Shown: positions 1-11,943, counted from the first letter of the stretch. The stretch is 64,000 bases of DNA from Inonotus obliquus (GCA_032164295.1 JAJHTX010000010.1:1116001-1180000), one strand, 5' to 3'. Notes: a model not told the origin generated them from the sequence alone. Made by a program: numbers and translations.

Positions 1-1124
1 TCTTTGGCACTCACCAAGCTGTAATGGTCCCATGGGATGGTTCATCCCAAGTCTCATAGTCTTGTCGATATCATCTCGCGTCGCCACCCCCTTCTCAAGA
101 CACATGATAGCCTAAATTTGAAGTTCCTGAAAGCGTTGGTGCATACCTCAACTCTGGGAACTCACCTCGTTAATGAACGGCATAAGTAGCGCGTTTGATA
201 CAAAACCTGGTACATCTTTGGACGTAGTGACCTCTGACAGAATTATACCTCAGCAACATAATATGATAAAAGGGATAATGAAACTTCCTACCTTTCCCGC
301 ATGCTACAGCAAATGCTCGTGCGCGAGTCAGGGTCTCCTCAGAGGTTTGGATTGCGGCAATTAGCTCTGTAAGTTTCTGTCATGAGGTGAGTTTACCCTC
401 CGGGCAGAATACTAGGTGGTACGAACCATTACGGGGACGGGATTGAAGAAATGTAAGCCTTCCGCATTCAGGTGAGAAATGTGACGCTTTGGACAGTTGG
501 TTCAATAGCCTTACCAACTACTCGGGAAGCAATTGCTTTGCCCTTGTCGGACGCGGCGGACACATCCGAAGGAACTGTTGCAGCTGCGATCTTCGTGAGA
601 CTCAGAGAGGATGTATTTGACGCAAGTATCGCGCTCCCTTTAAGTTCTCGAGCAAGTTCGCCGAATATCCTCTGCTTCAGCGAGAGGTTTTCTGATACCG
701 CCTGTTCACAGAAATCCGGTGCGTGTTCATATACGTCAAGTTACGCTCGCTGCATGCCGGAAGAGGAATGAAACGTACTTCGACAACCATATCTACATCT
801 CGCAATCCCTCAAAGCCCTTTTTCCTCGGAACGACGCCAACACGAGCCCGTGCTGCTTGAGCTTCATAGTCCACGATCCTGCCCTTCGCCACGTCCTTCG
901 AAAGAAGTTTGTCCAATAACCTGAACCCTTTCTGTACTTGCTCTTCGGACTTGTCGTATAGAAGTACGTCGACCTTGGCCCTCAATGCGGCTACATAGGC
1001 GATACCCAGACCTGAACTGCGTGTGAACATTCTCGCAATATTTCTTAGAATAGAGACCGCTCTTACCCATTTGGCCTGCGCCTAACACGCCGAGTTTCTT
1101 TACGCCGTGCGCGAGGACAGTCAT
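1..1124 (-). CDS. 3-hydroxybutyryl-CoA / 3-hydroxyacyl-CoA dehydrogenase, 3' end cut by window start
   Basis: NAD-dependent dehydrogenase that interconverts 3-hydroxyacyl-CoA and 3-oxoacyl-CoA in short-chain fatty acid metabolism. The ATG is at 1124. Exon 1 (1124-1067) reads MTVLAHGVKKLGVLGAGQMG, starting the Rossmann GxGxxG loop. Exon 2 (1011-779) completes it (GLGIAYVAALRAKVDVLLYD). Exon 3 (701-515) has the family motif ILASNTSSLS. Exon 4 (458-427) gives the signature HFFNPVPVM. Exon 5 starts at 364 and a following exon ends in GFVSNALLMPFIN. Near the window edge is MRLGMNHPMGPLQL, typical of the C-terminal domain, followed by a splice donor, so only the last few tens of residues are missing. 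All junctions keep frame. It is divergent from RIT1, with 300 bases between the two start codons. Subcellular location cannot be told; no clear targeting peptide is visible. The family call is firm, but the chain-length preference is inferred. Confidence 0.9.
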
Positions 1125-1424
1125 GGTGGATGCGATGAAGCAGAAACTGAGACCGGGAACCTCGCCTCAATAAGTGGGAATCACATGATGGTTTCCGCTC
1201 TACTCGTGGGTCGAGAGTCGATCGATCAACGACGCGACGCGACTCTCCAGTCACCTCCATCATCGTCTATCACACCTCAAAGAACGGGAAATTTGCTTTG
1301 GTCTGCTTTGTTACAGCTTCGGCTAATACCAGCTGTGATCTTGTTTCTTTAGTAACTCCAGCTTGTATCATCGATGCAAAGGTTATGAAGAGTAATCAAG
1401 TAATCTCGTCGCTGCAGATCTGGA

Positions 1425-3230
1425 ATGCATAGAAATGACGAGGCGGAAAATAGCTTCAGGATGCTTGTAGATCGCAAGAAAGTTGAATATGACGCGAGGA
1501 ACCAGATACGCAAACAATCACTCAATCCGTACAACCGCCTTCATTCCATCGCGGAAGATATCGAGTTTGTCCAGTCTGTCCATAAGACCTATTCGACATA
1601 CCCCTTGCTCTGTGAGTAGCCTATACTCTCAAATCTTGTGCGCAAAGGACTTCCGTTAAAGGCATCTAATAGCGAATTTGCGATGTGGCGCTTGGTACTG
1701 TGATTCGCGTATGGTAAGTTCAGGATTTGCTTGTGCGATCAACGGCAAATTTCATGAGAATAGGCAGGAGGAATAACAGTGCACTTCAAATCAGCAGATG
1801 GTCACTACAACGGGTGGAGCTTTAATCTTCGGCGCCCAAACCTGCATGTTCTTCCACTTATTCGAGACAAGGGAGGGTAAACACTTCACATCCAATGTCT
1901 AATAGATCAACTGAGCAGTTCCGTTGGCAGGGTTTGCATCGTTGACTCCACGCGGTCTGGGAAGAGAATGCCAGATTCCCTATCAAAGACAGTACCAATC
2001 TGGTGCTCTGTTGTCAATAGAGCCCTGGTAGTCAGAGGATTGGCTCGCCTACACAACTGGGACGTTCAACTTCACATACTACCACAGAGCGTGAGCAAAC
2101 AAGAGCACGACCAAATCGAAACCAGAATAGACGATTGGGCAGATTCTCTCGCGGTACGGAGAAAGCTAATATCAAAGAGGCGATAAGCTCATTCTCTGAC
2201 AGAAATCGTCGTATGATCTACTGGAACTTGATAAACCTCTACGGCCTATCTGGATTACTCCCGCTTCATCAACATTCCCCAGATTTGACCAAACCACTCC
2301 TTTTATCCCCATCATATGCCTCTCCGCTTCTAGACTAGTCGAAGAAGGGACAGAGAGACGCAAAAACGGATACTCCTACGTCCAAGGAGCTGGTGACGAT
2401 CATGAGAATTGGAGCCAGGTATGTCATATCTCCAACCAACCGATTCCCTCAACAAGAGGTAACTAAAGGTACAATCTCAACCTCAGGGTCTATCGCCGGA
2501 AACTTTTTGGGAACATAAGGACGAAATCTTGAATGCCCCTCAGACCGATTTTCCTGGCATCCTAGAACGTATCGTGGGTGACGTTCGTCCTCGCTTATCC
2601 AAAAATTGGGTTAGGTCGTCGACCCAAATCAGCCACATCAATGGTCTGTTGTCCATAGGGAAGTTTGAACACGTCCCGAGTTCTGTCTTAACTCCCGGGA
2701 ATGCGGAGGATCGACCAATGTCATACGTTGTTATTCGAAGACAGCCCAACGAATCTCAGTTGGCTCCCTTCAACGAAGCTAGCCCGAGAATGATTATACA
2801 CGAGATAGTGATTCCGAACAACAAGAAAGCTGGTGAACGTGCTTTCAAAGCGTCCTTACCGGGTTGCTTGAACTTTATTAGGCAGCACATTCAGGATCAT
2901 CGCCGGGTCTGCATCACATGCGAATCTGGGATGGACCTGAGTGTCGGAGTTGCAGTAGTCGCTCTCCAAGCATTCTTCGATGACTCTGGCAGGCCAGACT
3001 TGGACCGGTTTGATCGCAAGCAGACGCCAGGTATGCACACGTTCTCACCGAATTGTCATGGAATTTTCCAGCCTGAACTGTCTACCGTACGTGCCTTTCC
3101 AGTTACCAAAGAAAGCATTCGAGCAAGGCTTCATTGGATAATATCTAGCAGACCGGAGGCTAACCCATCCCGAGCGACCTTGAAACGAATCAACGAGTTT
3201 TTCATGTCTGCACGGCACTCCGGCGCTTGA
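1425..3230 (+). CDS. RIT1: tRNA A64-2'-O-ribosylphosphate transferase (initiator tRNA modification)
   Basis: Adds a 2'-O-ribosyl phosphate to A64 of initiator tRNA-Met, which keeps it out of elongation. Seven exons keep frame: 1425-1611, 1673-1713, 1764-1876, 1931-2153, 2203-2418, 2487-3030 and 3103-3230, giving 483 residues, near the family length. Landmarks in order are NLRCGAWYCDSR, HFKSADGHYNGWSF with NLRRPNLHVLPLIRDKGG, CIVDSTRSGKRMPDS, and PLRPIWITPASSTFP, a strong Rit1 hallmark. The C-terminal phosphatase-like domain contains CITCESGMDLSVG and ends with RATLKRINEFFMS. The last intron (3031-3102, 72 bases) has no in-frame stop and is a multiple of three, so the unspliced message also reads through. 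I removed it because the junction QTP-VTKESIRARLHWI matches the family better. The ATG at 1425 is the most upstream one that fits. The product acts on cytoplasmic tRNA. Confidence 0.93.
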
Positions 3231-6200
3231 TTCTGGTCTCGATATTGACGCGTGAGACTCGGACCTCGGAGAACAGCGCACCTTACACGGGCGCTGTTGG
3301 TCCTCACGAAGACCACGCGGTCAATTTGTCTTCAAATGCAAGCCGGGTACGTGACCATAAACATTTTTGTTTCTCGTGTTTGAAGAATATCGATGAATGT
3401 CGGGAATTTTTCCAAGGGTGTATGGGGGATTGGGGTGGATACCGTGGCGAGCCTTTGAAGGAAGAAAAAATAGATTTCGTGATATCATACGCTGCTCAAC
3501 GGGAGAAGAGATGCCGCGGTATGATCCGTCCGATGCTTGAGAGAGTGTAATAGTGGTTTGGTTGGATTATGCGATAGCGAATTATCTAGTCGCATCGACA
3601 TGGGACCTCGGCGAGTTCTAGGTTTTGCTCAATCTTATCTTATCTGAATTGCATTGTTTGGCGAATCCACCGCTTCGTTCAAAGAGAGACCTCCCTTGGA
3701 CTTGGACACAACTTTTCTGTGAATTTCCTGAATGCGTCCTTCATCTCCAAGGGAGGCTGCGGCCTATAGCCAATCAGTGAAATATCAAATCAATCACCAC
3801 TAGAAGCTTCGACTTCGAGCAACTGCTATCTTAGAGTTCTCGCCCGGAAGAAGGATAAACCCCGCGTTACAATTTTTCCTTCAAGCTCTGTTCAGACTGA
3901 CCTCCGACGCAACCTCCGGCGCTCTTACTTCTGCAGAAGAAGCGGTAAGTAATAACTTCCTTCCGACTACAGCAGTGTAGAGTCATGCGAGATGCAAGAA
4001 TCGAGTAAGTTTTCCACTCAATCTAAGTTGTGTACCATGTCAACTCATATCAATCCTGTTATTCCACGAGGCATTCTTCTCTGTACAGCCGAACCAATGC
4101 TAGCCATTCTTGCATCAGAGATATCGCTTCCAGCAGCCGCATGCCTCGCTCGTAAATTGCCTCGTGCCAACACAGAGAAGTTCTTATTATTTTTCACATC
4201 AGATGTACTTGATTCCGAATATCTACCGAGCTTCATTAGACGAGCTTCCACCTCCCGTCTTGAAGCTCTTCATGCGAAAATAATATGGTGGTGACAGCCG
4301 AAGCTGTGACTCGCCTCTGTTCTAACTGTGTCCGTTGTCATCGGTGTGCCTGCATCGTACCTTGGACAGGAAGATACGAACAAGCTGATCAGTGACTTGT
4401 AGAGCGTCCAGCTGGGATTCGACTAGAGCCTCACCCACTCTTATTTGAGAGGTATATCGATTTCGCAGTATGTGCGTTTACCCTCGCAGTTTTAACGTGT
4501 AACCGATCACTTCTCTATCTCGCGACCACAGCGCAGATCCCTAACTAGCGCCCTTGGCCTATTTATATTATTGCCCAATTATCTGCGACTTACTTCTATG
4601 TAGAGCATCCGCGTTATCTGACTTCGCGAGGAAGTGATCTCGGAGCCACTTGGTCAATCTTTGATATTCTCGTACGTAGAACCTCTTTGAGCGGCCATCT
4701 CTTTTCTGATGATAATTTTTTCTGTCTGAATTCAACTTGGGTTCAGTAAGTCATTAGAGCGGACTTCTGCAAAATGAACATCTCCGTCGTGGCTGGCCAT
4801 GCGACGCACGGCCCGGCCCGGCGTCCGAGTTTCTGTTTGAGAATTTCGCTTTGTTTGGATGCCGAATCATGATGGCGCTCTGAAGGAACTAAGCGTGACG
4901 CGCCGCAACATCTCGAGGTTTGAGTAGGTATATGCACGCACCCTGTCGTGAATTCTAACCTGGCGATTTACACATTGGTCCAACAGGGAAATTGGGATAG
5001 AGTGTGCATATGTGGCGCTGCGGTACCATCTCTCAACATTTTTCTTGTCTTGCGTCCGCTGAGATTGTAAATATCAACTAATCTTCATCTCTTCCTCAGG
5101 TAATCTCTCGTTCATGACCGACATAGTATTCTCTACGATAAAAATTTATAGACGACCTTGAATCACTTAAGGACAGGACTGACTCCCCAAATGGTATATC
5201 CAGAGGGACGCGCAAAAGCAAATTCGCAACTCAACGATACAAACATCGTCAGGATATCCACTCTACCGCAACTCCCCTGACATTCTGGAATCTCTTCGTC
5301 CCGCCCGCACGTCTTCTTCACTCCGATATTTCCTTCTTTAGTATAGCCGATTGGTTCCGCTATCTTCTGAAGCACCACCAAGTACTCCAGGTCCTTCTCC
5401 GGTCAGGTTCCTTGGTCCTTGCACTTGCGGCCGTTCAGGCTATGTGGACAGTATGTCATCTTCGGACCGTTCGTAACTCACTTCCGTGCTATACCCATCA
5501 TTCAGACTACCCTGCTAAGGAAGAAGGATTCTCATGGCTCTCGAAGATCCTAGTGGCTACCGCACTATTTGCATTGAAAGTCCTCATTTGTGCCTGAAAG
5601 GTGGGGACGGCGACAAGTGGTAAGTGTGCGCATAGATTTATCTTGTTGCACGCGCTCCAAGACTTACGTTCTTTTGTTCTTACATCATTAACATGTTGAG
5701 ACTTGCGGACGGCATATCCACATACTTGCCGAACGCTGCAGCTTGAATTTTAATGATCAATACTTGCGGGCAAGCAATTCCTCCGAAACTTTGCCTCTTG
5801 CTTCAACAAATCCTTTCTTACTTTGTCGATCTCACATCCAACGCCATACCTCTTACTCTTTTGGCTCCTACCTATCTGACCATCCTGACCATCCGTACTA
5901 TGCGTTCCATAGCACGTTCCGGGGTCCTCATCCTCATGCGGGATGATGACTATGCATCGGTCCCACTCAGCATTGGCGCTCAAACTAATTCGAATTAACT
6001 TCGACGATTGATAGCGCTGATGGTTCTCTCGGCTTCGGGCAATCGTCCCCGCCACAGTACTTCATGTCGAGTGTCTTGGCGGCGGCAAGGTGGATCGTCT
6101 TTCTCTTTTGGGATTCGGGATCCGGTATTGAGGATCAGGTACAATGGTTTTTCTGGGTGGCTGGGCGTCCGATGAGCGCTTGGAGGCTTACGTTTAATGC

Positions 6201-7325
6201 TGGTAAGCATGGAATCTTTGAGAAAGACGTGCTTTATGAATGAAACATTCTGAATTCTGCAAAGGGACTTTTTCTCATTGTTCATCAGGTTCAACAGTTT
6301 TAACGCCCAGTATTCTCGGACCCATCGAGAATCCGACGAATACATGGTTCCATGGAAAGTTCATCGAATGTCGGATACCGACCATCGAATCATCCAATGA
6401 GGTAGCCGACACTCACACCATTATCTGATATGATACGATATAGATATTGATAAGTGGAGCCCTATTTTATCTGATAACCATGTGCAACCCAAATCTTTCC
6501 ACCACTTCATCTACATCTTATTTAATCTTTCTTTGGACTGTGCGAAGTTTCCAAGGTACTTGTACGGAGCCAATAGCGCCGTATTATCGATATTCGCAAG
6601 TGGTGGACCGAAATTTTATGATCTCAAGGTACAAGAGGGTGAGGAATTTGCTTTGGGGTTCTTGATTCGTGGTGGTTTGATTTTCGCATGCTCTATTTTC
6701 GTGTTCTACCGGCGCCGGTTCTGTGCATGGAGGCGGGAGCTGGTGAGCGGTCCACGAACCCTTGTGACCCACTGATTCGTTGGAGTATGTTGGTAAATGT
6801 TTCGGGTCCGAACCCATCTACAAACGTGCCTCGTCTCGCCGTGCTCGCACTTCGCGCCGCTCGGACGAGACAATCTTCTCACCCTTGACGTATTAATGAA
6901 CCTTCCTCCAATACATTTTTCTTTCTTCGTTACCGTTCTTTCTTTCCTTTCATCGACTTGAACTATGACGAGTACAGAAATCATACATCGGACATCTGAT
7001 AAGATGAAGGGGCACGGTTGGCAAGGTTTTGTATTCGATTTATTCATTCTGATATGATAGTTTGATCAGCTTTGGTTATGGACTATATGGACTCCACCGA
7101 TGCACTCTGAACTTCAGTACGAATCTCAATACGCGTTCCTTTCTCTGCCAGTCTACGTGGGAATTTAATGAACTGCATGCTGTAGGAGAAGATGGCACGT
7201 CGGACCTGACAAGCTCCCACTCGCTCCAAAAGCACCTCCTGCCTCTTGATCGGTAATGGAATGGTTTATCAGATAGTGATAACTCCGATAATCTAGCCGA
7301 ACATAAAGATAAAAATCACGCCCTC
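3231..7325. other. 4.1 kb with no recognisable gene
   Basis: Only short open frames are present and none gives a family I know. A 107-codon plus-strand frame (3227-3550) overlaps the RIT1 stop. A plus-strand frame at 5412-5597 and another at 5753-5998 contain hydrophobic runs (for example LTSNAIPLTLLAPTYLTILTI) and could be remnants of a membrane protein gene. A frame at 6482-6775 also has a hydrophobic stretch. I could not build a continuous spliced reading across any of them. The stretch may hold decayed genes or fast-evolving orphan genes. Confidence 0.5.
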
Positions 7326-7333
7326 GGAACGAT
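7326..7333. repeat. Left 8 bp target-site duplication
   Basis: GGAACGAT lies directly outside the left terminal inverted repeat. The identical 8 bases follow the right terminus at 9557-9564. An 8 bp duplication is the hallmark of hAT-superfamily insertion. Confidence 0.85.
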
Positions 7334-7383
7334 AGGACCCCTGATAATGCTAATCAATGCCTCCCTCCGAGAATGGGGTTCGT

Positions 7384-7506
7384 TATCTGGATTTTTCCGG
7401 GCGCTTCGCGCCCATTTTATCCGGAAAATGATAGGCATAACTGGTCTCAAGGCCAATTTTGTCCGGATTTGGGTGGAGGCCTCAAAAAAGGGGTTTTTTA
7501 TCCGGA
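7384..7506. repeat. Left subterminal TATCCGGA cluster
   Basis: Four octamers close to TATCCGGA occur at 7384-7391 (one mismatch), 7418-7425, 7460-7467 (one mismatch) and 7499-7506. The copy at 7418 lies in a 20-base string that recurs almost identically, in the same direction, at 9468-9488 near the other end. The core TCCGGA is palindromic, so orientation matters only in the flanking bases. These are likely binding sites for the transposase. Confidence 0.65.
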
Positions 7507-8446
7507 TTTAGCTGTATTTAGTAGATATTTGAAACTTATATCGATTTTCTGCCTCAAAACCATGCAGAGGCAGTGGGAAACAACAAAAACATCATTTTCT
7601 CTACCTAAACTCTATCATAACACCTTTAATTACATTACGGTAGTGTTGAACATTCCAATGTACTGCACAACACCTTCTACTACAATGAAATACTTTACCT
7701 ATATACAGAAAACATGTCCCACTGTTAGAAAACGCTCAGGGACTATACAGTAACCACAGTAGGACGGTCCGCAGTGTTACGGGTTCGGCGATGCTTTTCT
7801 AAGAGTTTCCGGAGCCTACTCGGTTTTCACAAGCAGGGCAGATTCCCAAGTATACTAAGCGTTGCCTCAGACGCTCTCGTTTACTAATCAAGTCGGGCCT
7901 CAACCTCGTTGACAGACTAGTAGGACAGTGTTGACTGCCGTTCGTAAGCTTCCCTAGTCGGTGGACGACTAATCAATCGTTCCACACCGTAGAGTAAGAG
8001 AGGTTAAGCAGATTAGGTGGTCTTCAGATTAGAAGCTAGATGCCTAAGAGGACTCAATGTACAAGACGATCGAAAGAAAGATGGGGAGCTATGGTCTAAG
8101 TCTACAACTATTTATACCTTTTCCTCATGTTGTGGACGGACCACTTCCTACACTCCGTAGTTCCTACTCTCGATCTGATTCATTATTCTAGCTTCCAAAC
8201 TCGTCTGGTATTCCTATTGTTCTGCTGCGGATTGACTCATTGACTGCGCACTGTGCAAGGCGATGACTCGGCGTTGACTCATCTTGACTTGAACTGAATT
8301 GAAACCTATGCTCAGGGTCGGCCTTGTGCTGCGCCCTGTGCATAGAGTGAGTCAGTGAGTGAGTCATTGAATGCGTGTTCGTATGCCATTGGTTTTGCAT
8401 GGCTGCGCCGTAGTTAAAGTTCGCTTGTCCGCAGTTGCTCGTGCAT

Positions 8447-9223
8447 TTAAGGAATTCCGTCGGGGTTCCGTTGTATAGCATCTGGGGCTATGAAGGCTGT
8501 GATTTGCTTGTCGCCTCGGGACTCTTGTTCGGGGCCGTCAAGTGTGATTCGACATCGGATATCATCGTGGGGAAACCAAGGTGGTTTAACGTAGGTGCCT
8601 ATGGCGATGAGTAGCCGTACACTTCGTCGAGTATCGTTCGAAGGTATTCTCCAGCCTAGGTATAGGTCTCCTTGTAGTCGAATAGTTTTGCAGTATGCCC
8701 ATAGTTCCCTGAGTGTGTTTGCAACCCATGCCGCTGTTATCGGTGAGCGGCGGTTCGTAACATAGTCTGCACTGATCTCCACGAATGTGCTTGGGCACTC
8801 GAGTGCTAATATGTCGTGGATTCCTACTATTGTCCAGTGCGTCTTTGGTTGCATGCCTATTGCCGTATCCATTGCTATTGTTGACCTCGTGCGATTTCGA
8901 ATGACCTCCGGGGGATTGTGGTATTCTCGATAAGCTGTTGCTTGTTCGCTGGACACATGATATGTCAACATGCTCGTTGCCTCCTGTAGTATTATCTTGT
9001 GTAGGTCTTCGATGATCTGTCGCACTCTTCTGCATTTATAGCAAGCCGTTGGAGGTTGCTGTACTTGCTGCATCGTTTGCAAAGGTTTAGTGTGATCGTT
9101 GGGATTAGCGTTGCTAGCCGATGCTTCTTGATCGTCGGCTTCGGATTGTATTAGCCGTGCGTGTTCTTCGCTTCTCGCTGTCGATCCTGATCGTCTCCGG
9201 CCAGTGAAATTAACCGGTCCCAT
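8447..9223 (-). CDS. Unidentified 258-residue ORF inside the hAT-like element
   Basis: An uninterrupted frame starts with ATG at 9223, about 330 bases inside the right end of the element. I do not recognise the protein. The first ~60 residues are polar and low-complexity (RRRSGSTARSEEHARL, then a Q-rich TMQQVQQPP). A short Cys pair follows (ACYKCRRVRQ), then a more ordered part with IIEDLHKIILQEA, ALECPSTFVEIS and LYLGWRIPSNDTRRSVRLLIAIGTYVK (the last continuous but mixed in character). No RNase H-like catalytic D-D-E pattern and no hAT dimerisation domain can be seen. It could be a fragment of an element protein, a captured host fragment, or a non-coding open frame. An overlapping 149-codon frame in another phase (9035-8586) looks like its shadow. 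Confidence 0.35.
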   Translation of the reverse strand: MGPVNFTGRRRSGSTARSEEHARLIQSEADDQEASASNANPNDHTKPLQTMQQVQQPPTACYKCRRVRQIIEDLHKIILQEATSMLTYHVSSEQATAYREYHNPPEVIRNRTRSTIAMDTAIGMQPKTHWTIVGIHDILALECPSTFVEISADYVTNRRSPITAAWVANTLRELWAYCKTIRLQGDLYLGWRIPSNDTRRSVRLLIAIGTYVKPPWFPHDDIRCRITLDGPEQESRGDKQITAFIAPDAIQRNPDGIP

Positions 9224-9380
9224 CCGGGGTAGTTTCGATCGGCGTTCCTAATCGAATCAAAATTTCAGCACAATCCTTTCACCCACGGTACTGCCAATCA
9301 TTGCTATATTTGGTTACCAGAAAGCACATTAGCAGTCCGGACTAGTCCAGGGAGGGCATGGACGATCGGCAGTCCCCGGT

Positions 9381-9519
9381 TATCCGGATTGATGGAGGCC
9401 TGTGTCACTTCAGCTGGAAATTTAGCCGGACCCTAGTGGAGGCATTGGCCCGATTTTTGGTCCAAATTATCCGGAAAATGGTAGGCATGAAGGGCAAAAA
9501 TCGCAAATTTTTATCCGGA
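9381..9519. repeat. Right subterminal TATCCGGA cluster
   Basis: Four octamers occur at 9381-9388, 9423-9430 (TAGCCGGA), 9468-9475 and 9512-9519. They mirror the left cluster in number and in distance from the terminus. Confidence 0.65.
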
Positions 9520-9556
9520 TTCGGCGGAGGGATCAATCGGCATTATCAGGGGTCCT

Positions 9557-9564
9557 GGAACGAT
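9557..9564. repeat. Right 8 bp target-site duplication
   Basis: GGAACGAT is identical to 7326-7333 and directly abuts the right terminal inverted repeat. Confidence 0.85.
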
Positions 9565-11085
9565 GCATAGTCTCAAGGTTCCTAAAAGTTTCCATCAGAA
9601 CGTATCAAAGCGATCCCCCTTTCTTTCATCTCCAAGGGATCGACTTGGGTGCGGAGTCAATTCTTTTTCTTTTGTCAAGATTTCATTATGAGTCGTTCAA
9701 GTATACTCAATCGTGACAACTCAGGGAACTGAGTGATAGTAGTAAGACTAATTCGAGGAGTACACATTGTTGATTTTAACTGACTGTTATACGCACCCTT
9801 TCCCAACCTTCAAGGCAAAGAAAACCGAACATCCTAACGAAACACTGCTCTTGGTCAACACTTTCGGACTTTAAGCTCCGAATTCAATCCATGTCATCTT
9901 CCAACCAAGGGTCCGGGTCCAGTCCAGATGCTAATACGCAACATCAATCAGGCATATCTCAGTATTTGATCAAAGTTGATCTAATCTAATCTTATCGATG
10001 TTCGGCTATGATCCCTATTCGAGGAAAAAACTCAAATCAAGAGTGGCGTGCTTCAACCCAGTTCAACCCTTCCCTCCCCTCCCTCATATTCTATAGCCTC
10101 TGTATGTACATACCGACCCGAGACACATAGTTGAAAAGTAATATCTGTTTCCTTATGTTCATTTCCATATCTGAATCCGAACCCGTAGGGCCCCCGGGGA
10201 GGTTGTCGGTCGGTCAGTCGGTCAATCGGTGAGTGGATTACTTGTTTCTTCCTCCTTTCTCCTATGCGGCTTTTCCCTTCTTATTCCCCTTTTTAAGAAA
10301 GTGGCATGTCATTGGTAGCCTCCTTGTTCCCTTACTTGTTCTTGTTCCTCACTCACTCATTTGGTCTCGACTCTCTCGACTTTGGACTCTCGACTTTGGA
10401 CTCTCGATCCTTGCTTCTTTCTTTCTTGGCATGACGCTGGGTGCAAGCTGGTGCGAGGCGATTTCCCTATCTGGTTTTTAGTCTTTAGTATCTAGTATCT
10501 AGTATCTGATATCTAATACGCTCCAAGGGTAGGTTTGTCTCTCTTCTTCTTCTACGTTCCCCTATACATAGTGGAGACCACCCGGAAATGACATTTGTCA
10601 TTTGTCACTTTCACCCTTTACCGTGAAACAAGAATACGATTCGTGCTACGCATGAAGTGAAACAATCTAACGAATTTCTTATACTTATTGGATACAGTAA
10701 ACACCAACCGAAATAAGTAAGAACCTGAATATATATAGTCAATAAGTCAATACATAATTCATCGATCGGTACTGCAGTCACTTCTGGGTTGGATAGACGA
10801 CACTATAGTTTCTCAGCGCTACAGATCACACTATAAGGATAAATGAAAGTGTAAGATTTTGGTTTAATAGGATTGCGTATTGTAGTAACCAAAGGCCAAG
10901 GACCACACTACCAATGCCCGTACCAGTACTGCAAGCTTCAAACTTGATTCGAATCGGGACCAGAAGTGTAATAAAGGATAAGAACTTTCTACATATACTG
11001 TACTGTAACTGTAACGCCCCATCCCAATCAATACCTTTCCAATTTTGCGAGTAGTACCGAAGCAAGTAATCTCGAGTCTCAAACC

Positions 11086-11230
11086 CTGAATCTTGAATCT
11101 TGAATCTCGAATCCTGAATCCTGAATCCTAGTTTGAAACAAGACCAAAAAACCGAAACCGAAACCGAAAGTAAAACCAAAACCAGAAACCACCAGAACCA
11201 AAACCAGAAGCCAAAACCAAAACCAGAACT
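11086..11230. repeat. Two adjacent short-period arrays (GAATCYT and AAAACC/AACCGA)
   Basis: At 11086-11130, TGAATCT/TGAATCC units repeat six or so times. At 11142-11230, AACCGAA, AAACCAA and ACCAGAA units alternate. Both are imperfect, as expected for decaying slippage tracts. Confidence 0.75.
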
Positions 11231-11870
11231 GCCAAGCCAAGCGTAATAGCGTTCCTAGTGAGTGAGAGTAGACAACTTACTTTAAACGGTCAGACGCAGA
11301 CGGTCTGAGTTCCGTTCCAAACCTAATGTTTAATGTTTAATGTCTTGGCACAATGACCATTCTAGCTCAGCCTCAGCCTCAGCCTCAGGCTAGATCTCAA
11401 TGTCGCGGCCTTTCCATCTCCATCTCCATATCTCCGATCTATCTCTACCTCTACTTAATAACGTACGTAAAGTGTCGTGTATAGACCGCTGTAGGTCTGT
11501 AGCAATGCTGGGAAGAACTTCGAATTCCATTTACATCACTGACATCATTACATACAGCCACTCGGACTCGGACTCGGACTCAGGGTATCGTTTACTACAT
11601 AGTATCGTTTGGAAAATAAGGTGAAGATCGTGGATCTGTCTCGGAGTACTAACTGACAGTGTACAGACTAAGGACTAGGGGCTGAGGGCTGAGGCTGAGT
11701 GATATGTCTCGGACCGCCCGGTACTCCAGCCGGAGTGAGATTATCCTACATATTACATAGTCAACCTAAACACGAGAAAATAGGGGGATGGAAGGGAAAG
11801 GAGGAATGAAAGAGGAAATAAAGGGAATAAAGGGAATACACGAGACGAGACGAGACGAGGAACGGACAAC

Positions 11871-11943
11871 TAATTACCAATTACCAATTACTACCAGTTA
11901 CCAATTACCAGTTACGCATCACCAATTCCAATTACCAATTTAC
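11871..11943. repeat. AATTACC-type tandem array
   Basis: About nine imperfect copies of a 7-8 base unit related to AATTACC or AGTTACC follow one another. Confidence 0.8.

Larger units (their letters stand above)
7334..9556. mobile_element. hAT-like DNA transposon, probably non-autonomous (2223 bp)
   Basis: The element is bounded by perfect 17 bp terminal inverted repeats: AGGACCCCTGATAATGC at 7334-7350 and its reverse complement at 9540-9556. Outside them are identical 8 bp direct repeats, GGAACGAT. Inverted-repeat similarity continues imperfectly for another 15-20 bases. Inside each end, TATCCGGA-like octamers are clustered, four per side, as expected for subterminal transposase-binding sites. 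Eight-base duplications with short inverted repeats and subterminal motifs are established features of hAT elements. No hAT transposase or its dimerisation domain is visible. The largest frame is an unidentified 258-codon minus-strand one. I infer a non-autonomous derivative moved by a transposase encoded elsewhere. The clean duplication and matching ends suggest the insertion is not very old. Confidence 0.8.

Noticed and set aside
472..771. A 99-codon plus-strand frame
   Set aside because: It lies antisense to exon 3 of the 3-hydroxyacyl-CoA dehydrogenase, whose minus-strand reading has clear family motifs.
3227..3550. A 107-codon plus-strand frame overlapping the RIT1 stop
   Set aside because: RIT1 ends properly with its conserved C-terminal motif; the downstream frame has no recognisable feature and may be 3' untranslated sequence.
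10930..10975. A GATTCGAATC string that resembles a tRNA B-box core
   Set aside because: No matching A-box or foldable acceptor and anticodon arms were found around it.
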